Part shown: positions 58,141-64,000 of the stretch, piece by piece
Layout of the letters: every line of letters begins with the position of its first letter
Position numbering within the stretch: the first letter of the stretch is position 1
From: Dryas octopetala
Taxonomy: Eukaryota; Streptophyta; Magnoliopsida; Rosales; Rosaceae
DNA length: 64,000 nt
NCBI GenBank assembly: GCA_963921425.1
Contig: OY992835.1
Location: 8,246,001-8,310,000, forward strand
Direction of reading: 5' to 3'
Notes under the pieces: generated by a model
The model's input: only the letters and a program-made list of their open reading frames with translations
The model's database searches: none
What the model was told of the DNA's origin: nothing
Translations under genes and position numbers: made by a program

Positions 58141-58775
58141 GAAAATATGGAAATTTCGGCAAAATTATCTAAATTTTCATGAAATCTTATTGGTTTTGTA
58201 TTAAAATTTCCATACTCCAAAAAAAAAAAAATTTTTTGAAATTTTACTCCTTACTTTTAAGTAAGGAAAATGCTTATTGCCTTAATTCTTTTTTTTTTTT
58301 TTTTCCAACTTAGGTTTTATCAATAATCAATTCATTTGACATGGTTATTTATCTTTAATTAATTTGTCATATGCATTATTCCTGATAATTTCAAACCTTA
58401 AATCGCATATGATCATTTGATTTTAACTAATTAGAATAACAACTAGTTCCTTGACATGCACTCCGCGTGCATCTGTTGGCTTTTTCACCATAAAATTACA
58501 ATTAACACTTTTATTTATTAGAAAATTTTGGCAAAAAGACTCCAACTATATATCTATTTTTAGTTGAAGATCTCGTTTTTACTTTGCTTCAATCAAGGAC
58601 TATTATTTTTCAAGTGTTTCAATCAAAGATTGTTGTCAATTCTATTATAATTTCGTCAAAAATTGATTATATGCAAAACACGTGACCAATTTTTAGGGCT
58701 AAAATTGTCATTTTAGCTAAAAATTAATTACAAAAAAAAAACTAAAATAATTATAAAAAAAAACTAAATAATTAT

Positions 58776-60425
58776 AAAAAATTTTCAAACAGGACACCTC
58801 GTTTGGGGTCAATCTTAGTTTAGGATACCAGTTTGGGTTTGTCCTAGTTTAGGACACATATTTAGGATTTGTATTAATGTGGGACAATCCGTCAACTCCG
58901 TTAAACTCCGTTAAAATCTCCGTTAAAATGAGGGATAATTTGGAAATTTTATATTTTAAAAACAGAAAAAAAAACAAAAAGGTTACCACTAAAAAACTAA
59001 AACCATTAATACTAAAAATAAATTAAAATATTTAAAACTAATTTTATGATTTGTGAAAATTCTCATCTCTCACCTCTCTCGATCTCTCAATCTCATCTCT
59101 ACCCAACCCAGAACTCACCGTCTCTCTCCCAGCTCTATCCCCATCCCTGTACACACACCCCCTCCTCTCTTCTTTTTCTTCTGATTCTTCCCGCACCCTC
59201 ACCTTTTCCCTTCTTTTTCTTCTTCTTCTTCTTCTTCCCCCCACCCCGAGCCCATTTCTCTTTCCTTCTCTTCTCCCTCCCTTTCTCTCCAGCTGGCGCC
59301 CCTTTCCCATCTCTTCTCCGTCGCCGACCCTCCCCCTGCTTCCCACTGAAACCCACCCCTCACTTTCTTTCTCTGCCTCACTCTCCCTCCCCTCTCCTCT
59401 CCATTCAACCTCTGCCACCAGCACCATTGAAACCCATAACCCAAAACCCCTGAAACCCAGAACCCACAAACCCACCCGAAACCCACTCTCCTCTCTTCCC
59501 CATTTCCTCCCCACCCCGATCCCCTTTCCACTCACCCTCTGCCACCAGCACCACTGAAACTCATAACCCAAAACCCCCGAAACCCAGAACCAACATACCC
59601 ACCCGAAACCCAGAACCCAAAACTCACTCTCCTCTCTTCCCCCCTTCCTCCCCACCCAATCCCCTCCCAGCAACAGGCCCAGCCCAGTCCTATGCTCTAG
59701 GGACTTTGAGTTGCTTCTTCTTCTTCTGATTTTTTATGCAAAATTATATATTCATCCTTAATTAAAATGTTAGCTGGGAAAGAAACACGAAAGACACATA
59801 CAGATCACTAATAAATGTGTATGCATAAATTTTTTGAGTAAAATTATGGAGTTGTTGTGATTATTTCATTGGCAGTGTCGATAGCTCCAGCCCACCACCT
59901 GCTCATGGTTTTGATGTTGGATTTAGCTTCAAATCATCTACGCTCAAACACTCAGAACCCACAAATCCCACTCAAAACCCACTCTCCTCTCTTCCCCCCT
60001 TCTTCCCTACCCCGATCCCCTTCCAACAGCAAGCCCAGCCAGATTTGGCTTTGGGTAATTTTTTTTTTCATTTTCTGTTTTTTTGTTGTTATGTAATTTT
60101 ATGTTTTTGTGGGTTTTTAGTTTTAATCTTTTTGAAATGTTGACTTTTTTTAGTTTTAAACTTTTTAATGATTTTTTTTCCTAAAAAAAAAAGTCTTGAT
60201 CTTTTTAGTGGTAAAATTTGTTTTTTTATTTATTTTTTTGTTTTAAAATATAAATTTCCAAATTATCCCTCATTTTAACGGAGATTTTAACGGAGTTTAA
60301 CGGAGTTGACGGATTGTCCCACATTAATACAAATCCTAAATATGTGTCCTAAACTAGCACAAACCCAAACTGGTATCCTAAACTAAGATTGACCCCAAAT
60401 TAGGTGTCCTGTTTGAAAATTTTTC
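58776..60425. mobile_element. Pack-MULE candidate, about 1.65 kb
   Basis: The TIRs are about 180 bp. The left reads AAAAATTTTCAAACAGGACA and the inverted right end reads the same before diverging slightly. Both contain GGTTTGTCCTAGTTTAGGAC-type text and repeated AACGGAG words (CTCCGTTAAA). The TSD is not resolved. The interior (59050-60060) is CT/GC-rich and contains an internal duplication: about 59370-59530 recurs at 59530-59690 and partly at 59940-60040 (phrases ACCCATAACCCAAAACCCC and CACTCTCCTCTCTTCCCC). The long frames on both strands come from low-complexity sequence. No domain is recognised. Confidence 0.7.
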
Positions 60426-60839
60426 CCAAAAATTTATATGGAAAAAAAAGGATAATTAAATTCAATATTCCCTTTTTATTCAACTTAAGTTTTTTTGACC
60501 CCCCATCTCCAATTCTTACTTTTAACTTTTTTTTTCTTTTTCTCTCTCCCTCTCCCTCCGCTCCCTCTGCTAGCCTAGCCCCCATCAATATGGATTTGAC
60601 CAGATCAGAATCGACATTTGGTGGAATCACCATCAATATGGGTTCAACATCAACATCAGAATTCATATAAAATCCACATTTCTGATTGGCAATTTCGGGT
60701 AGCCTAATTTGTGACTACTTATCTCGCGTTTCATAGCTCATTTTTGAATTATTTCTATATGGTTATAAAGAGAAGATTCATAGCTTCAAAATGAGTATAA
60801 GATTTTTAATTTTGGTCAAGATTTGATGGGTCAAAAGTT

Positions 60840-61130
60840 GGGGTGAAGTTGAGATAAAAACTGGAAAACATTTATTTGTTTGTAAATTTTTTAATTTGAG
60901 GTATGAACTTGAAAAACATGGTAAAGTTGAGGTACTAAATTGAAATTAAGTCTTTTAGTGGTGTGTCACGTCGTCAGATAACGGCCTTTTTGACGGCTAG
61001 ACTAACGGAGGTACCTACTTGACACGGTTTAGTAGTTAGTGTACCTTAATGCAACTTTTTGAACTTGAGGTACCAAGTTGAAAAGTGGTGTATAGTTGAG
61101 GTATATAATTGTAATTTACCCTATAAATAT
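60840..61130. repeat. MULE-end-like fragment
   Basis: Repeated GAGGTA(C/T)(A/C/T) phrases (TTGAGGTACTAAATTGAAAT, TTGAGGTACCAAGTTGAAA) and AACGGAGGTACC match the style of the TIR duplication at 50185-50530, inverted. No partner end found. Confidence 0.5.
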
Positions 61131-61254
61131 TGTTTGGTTAATTTTTTGGGTGCTTTAATTAGAATCCCAAAATGAGAAAAAAAAAGTTAAGTCAAACCCT
61201 AGCTGGCCCAAAACTTAAGTAGAAACTCAAATTGTCTACCGAGCGCTCGGCAGA

Positions 61255-61490
61255 TGTATCTGCAACCTGCATCTGCAAGCTAAAATATGCATATACAACC
61301 TAAAACATGTTATATGCAAGCTAAAAAGATGCATTTGCAACCTGCAACTGCAAGCTAAAATATCCATATACAACCTAAAACATGTTATATGCAAGCTAAA
61401 AAGATGCATCTGCAACCTGCAACTGCAAGCTAAAATATCCATATACAACCTAAAACATGTTATATGCAAGCTAAAAAAATGCATCTGTAA
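61255..61490. repeat. Minisatellite, 75 bp unit, about three copies
   Basis: Unit: GCAACTGCAAGCTAAAATAT, then CCATATACAACCTAAAACAT, then GTTATATGCAAGCTAAAAAG, then ATGCATCTGCAACCT. The unit length is exactly 25 codons, so the minus strand stays open through all copies and spells a 25-residue repeat. Copies differ at only a few bases. Confidence 0.92.
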
Positions 61491-61974
61491 CCTAAAAAGA
61501 TAATTTGTAAGCTAAAAAAGATGCATCTGCATCCACCTAACTCTCGACAAGCTACCAAACGCTCAATAATGTATTTATCCATCTCTGCCTGCTCATACAC
61601 GGACTGATTGAGCTGAAACTTAATTTTTTAATTGGATTAGTTTGTAGTTAAAAATCTTTCAAAACTGAGTTTATAAGTAATTTATTATAATTTTTTTCCT
61701 TGAGTTTGTATTATAACGTGATTTGATTAAGAGAGGGAGAGAGATATAAAGAGAGAGTAAGTAGTGAGTTAGTGCTTTGATTTATTTTATTTAATTTAAA
61801 TTTTATTAAATTAGTATTTTACTGTTTTTCCCTGACTTTATTAAATGATTTTATTGTAGCATTTTTAAGTAGGAGGGTAGGTTTGGCATTTATGAAAATT
61901 TCACCTAAGGGGGAAGTTTGCTTTTATATATATATATATATAGATATACATAGATTTAGATAACAAAAATACTC

Positions 61975-62370
61975 TAGAGCTAATTAGTTAGTAAGATAAT
62001 ATGGTGCTAACCACCCTTTTGGGCCCACTACACAATGTAATCTCATGATTCAAACCGTTCATATTTTAGGTCTCAAATTAAAGATAAACTTTGCAAAAAA
62101 TCAACCAAATCAGAAATCATTTAGCCATTTGATTATCATTACAATCATTTCATGTTTTATCTAAAAACTTGTGTTCGTAAATTTACATGAGCACAATTAG
62201 CTTACTAATAGTTGACTAAACAATTTCCTATTTTATTGATTTTTTGTAAGGATGATATTTGAATGAGAATCTAAAAAATAAATGGTTTGGATCATGAAAT
62301 TACATTGTGTAATGGGCTAAAAATAATGGTTAGCGTCGTATTATCTTACTAACCGGTTAACTCTAAAGCG
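61975..62370. mobile_element. Palindromic MITE with shared core
   Basis: The arms begin AGTTAGTAAGATAATA on the left, and the inverted right end reads GGTTAGTAAGATAATACG. Each arm holds TTTGCAAAAAATCAACCAAA followed by TCAGAAATCATTT, or the inverted equivalent. The ends differ from those of 21575-21977 although the core matches. A further half-copy of the core lies at about 62400-62560. The TSD is uncertain. Confidence 0.65.
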
Positions 62371-62722
62371 CTTCTCTTTAGATAAATATAGATAGACGAA
62401 AAAATATTTTCGATAAACATTTAAAATGATAACCATTTAATTAAACGGTCAAATCATTTCCGATTTAGCTAATTTTATGTAAGAATGATTTTTCAACGGA
62501 AACTTAAAATGTAGATGGTTACGATCATCAAAATACAATGTGAAGTGAGTCCCATAAAAAATCTCTTAGTCACCCTTAAACTAGGGATCCCGGCCTCAAT
62601 GGAAGTTGTTGTATAGATAGATAAAAATACATATAACTTTACCTAGTTATTCTTAAGAAATTTGGAAAACTAACTCATTTTGAATTACATTAAAAACTTT
62701 TAACTCTCTTTTAAAAAATTTA

Positions 62723-63053
62723 GGGCCCGTTTGGTATTCTGTTCAAATTTTTTCTTCAAAAATTAAGATATTTTTTTTAAATGTGAGTTTTCAAAATTAA
62801 TTTTTAAAATTCGAAAACTTGTTTGGTATCAAATTTGAAAACAATTTTAAATTTTAAAAATGATGGCAGCTAAAGAAGAATGAAGTTTTAAAAAAAAAAA
62901 AGATGTTTTATCGTTTGTAAAAATAGGCCTGTTTTTGAATTTTATTTTAAAACTGTTTTTTAAAATAGTCTACTAAATATATTTTTCTTGACTAAAACAT
63001 TTTTTTAGTTTTTTTTTTTTAAAAAGTTTTTGAATAGAATACCAAACAGGCTT
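62723..63053. mobile_element. Tourist-like MITE (PIF/Harbinger group), 331 bp
   Basis: TSD TTA (62720-62722 and 63054-63056). The TIR is GGGCCCGTTTGGTATTCTGT on the left and, inverted, AAGCCTGTTTGGTATTCTAT on the right. It lies about 650 bp upstream of the MED15-like coding exon. Confidence 0.85.
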
Positions 63054-63289
63054 TTATAATTTTGACCTGGAAGTGTTCAAATTCTCCTCGAGTAGTGTTT
63101 GAACCCTATCGAGTAATGCTCAAGAGGTGTTCGATCATTATTCGAAAGTCAAATTTTTAAAATTGTTTTTAAAAGGATTAACGTCTTTAATCGACTTAAA
63201 TTTAGGTTAGTTTTTCAAATATCTGGTTATTCTTCTCACGTGCAAGATAATTAATTTGCCCATTGGGCTATACAAGCCAAAATGACTGT

Positions 63290-63788
63290 ACGTAATCAGA
63301 AATGCAGCATATATTCTCCTCCTTTACCTGAGCACCTCTGGTTCACTTTGACATTCGCTCAACCTCTGTTCGCTCTCGTCTTCAACCTCTTTCAAACTCT
63401 CTCACTCTGGTCCGCAACTCCAGCCCAAGGTAACCTCTACGACCCATCTCTTGTTCAAGTCAATAACCCCAATTTTGTATGCATTAGATTCATTTTGTGA
63501 TACCCAGTTCAGTCACTGTCACACTAATGCAATTCTTAGTCAATTGATTTATTGTTGGTTTTGGATTGTACCCTTTAATATAGAGCATATAATCATAATT
63601 TCTGATTTGGGTATCTGGTTTTGAACCCTCCCCTTTCGTCTGGTGTTGCAATTCAAATTGTTGTTTTATTTGAAGGTGTGTTTGGTTGGTTAGATTAATT
63701 TGATGGAAGGTGGAGAATCCTCAATGGACACAGGCGATTGGAGGAGCCAATTGCCGCCAGATGCACGACAAAGAATTATCAACAAGAT
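63290..63788 (+). CDS. MED15: MED15-like Mediator subunit (KIX domain), 5' end only
   Basis: The coding exon starts at ATG 63703 and reads MEGGESSMDTGDWRSQLPPD ARQRIINK up to a GTAAGT donor after 63788, where the last codon is split (AT|). The MDTGDWR(S/T)QLPPDxRQ(R/K)I(I/V)NKI string is the start of the KIX domain of plant MED15, the Mediator tail subunit that binds transcriptional activators in the nucleus. An upstream segment (about 63290-63431) ends CCCAAG at a GTAACC donor and may be a 5' leader exon. The rest of the gene lies beyond the right edge. Plant MED15 usually has a few more residues before MDTGDW, so the true start could be in an upstream exon. Confidence 0.75.
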
Positions 63789-63814
63789 GTAAGTATGTTT
63801 GAAAAAGAAAAAAA

Positions 63815-64000
63815 AAAAAAAAAAAGCTACAAATCATGGACCTCATAAATGTGTGAAATTTTATTTTTTTCTTCCATTTCTTTGGTTTTTTCACCCAGAA
63901 TCATGTTACTTGGTTTATGCCAGAAAAGGGTTTGTAATTTGCATGGAGATGTTCATAAATAGTCAAATTAAAAGATTGATGGTGCCCATCTAGTACCTTT
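63815..64000 (+). other. Start of MED15-like intron 1 or following sequence
   Basis: After the donor at 63789 come a long A run and T-rich DNA with no recognised MED15 exon before the window ends. Confidence 0.4.

Noticed and set aside
59044..59673. 209-codon Gly/Arg/Glu-rich frame on the minus strand and 135-codon Pro/Ser frame on the plus strand
   Set aside because: Both lie in the CT-rich captured interior of a Pack-MULE candidate with internal duplication. Low complexity, no motif.
61255..61490. CRISPR-like spaced repeats
   Set aside because: The units are directly adjacent with no unique spacers, and the window is a plant nuclear genome. It is a minisatellite.

Overview
The window is nuclear DNA of a flowering plant, probably a woody eudicot. 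The evidence is spliced genes with GT-AG introns, plant-type gene families (vacuolar processing enzyme, plastid CPBP protease, MED15 KIX protein), AT-rich intergenic DNA, and dense plant transposons (MULE, hAT, PIF/Harbinger, CACTA, LINE). A Rosaceae-like host is only a guess. I see no bacterial, organellar or viral genes, no CRISPR array and no rRNA or convincing tRNA gene.

Five host genes can be supported. (1) 540-3965 minus: a vacuolar processing enzyme (legumain); seven exons join in frame and the 3' end lies beyond the left edge. (2) 17967-18095 minus: a 42-residue basic protein with a GA microsatellite just upstream. (3) 39456-42386 minus: a four-exon, 310-residue CPBP/CAAX-type intramembrane protease with a likely plastid transit peptide. 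(4) 52570-53711 plus: a two-exon, 157-residue GNAT acetyltransferase. (5) about 63290-63788 plus: the 5' end of a MED15-like Mediator subunit, running off the right edge. They are unrelated housekeeping or proteolysis genes and not a pathway cluster.

Most of the rest is transposon. Many elements can be bounded by their target-site duplications (TSDs). Mutator-like (MULE) elements: 851-1398, 5286-6702, about 7470-10648, about 20079-21092, 30196-32781 with 31620-32717 nested in it, 42569-48943, 49795-50160, 50897-51291, 51403-51707, 57504-57683 and about 58776-60425. hAT or hAT-like elements: 18601-19457, 30724-31511, 34703-38049 and 45417-46389. PIF/Harbinger elements: 36111-37748 and 62723-63053. 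A CACTA element spans about 23119-27887, and a 5'-truncated LINE spans 12093-14805. Several are nested two or three deep.

The observations I would look at first are: (a) tiny insertions of 13-22 bp, each a TGGC(C)-poly(A) stub between 14-17 bp direct repeats, as if target-primed reverse transcription had stopped almost at once; (b) a duplicated 0.5 kb locus (about 11840-15270 and 34395-38216) in which each copy serves as the empty site for insertions in the other; (c) arrays built on a CTGAAACTG/CAGTTTCAG palindrome inside two related MULE-like elements; (d) a conserved core shared by palindromic elements that have different ends; (e) tRNA-like box A/B modules inside transposon arms.
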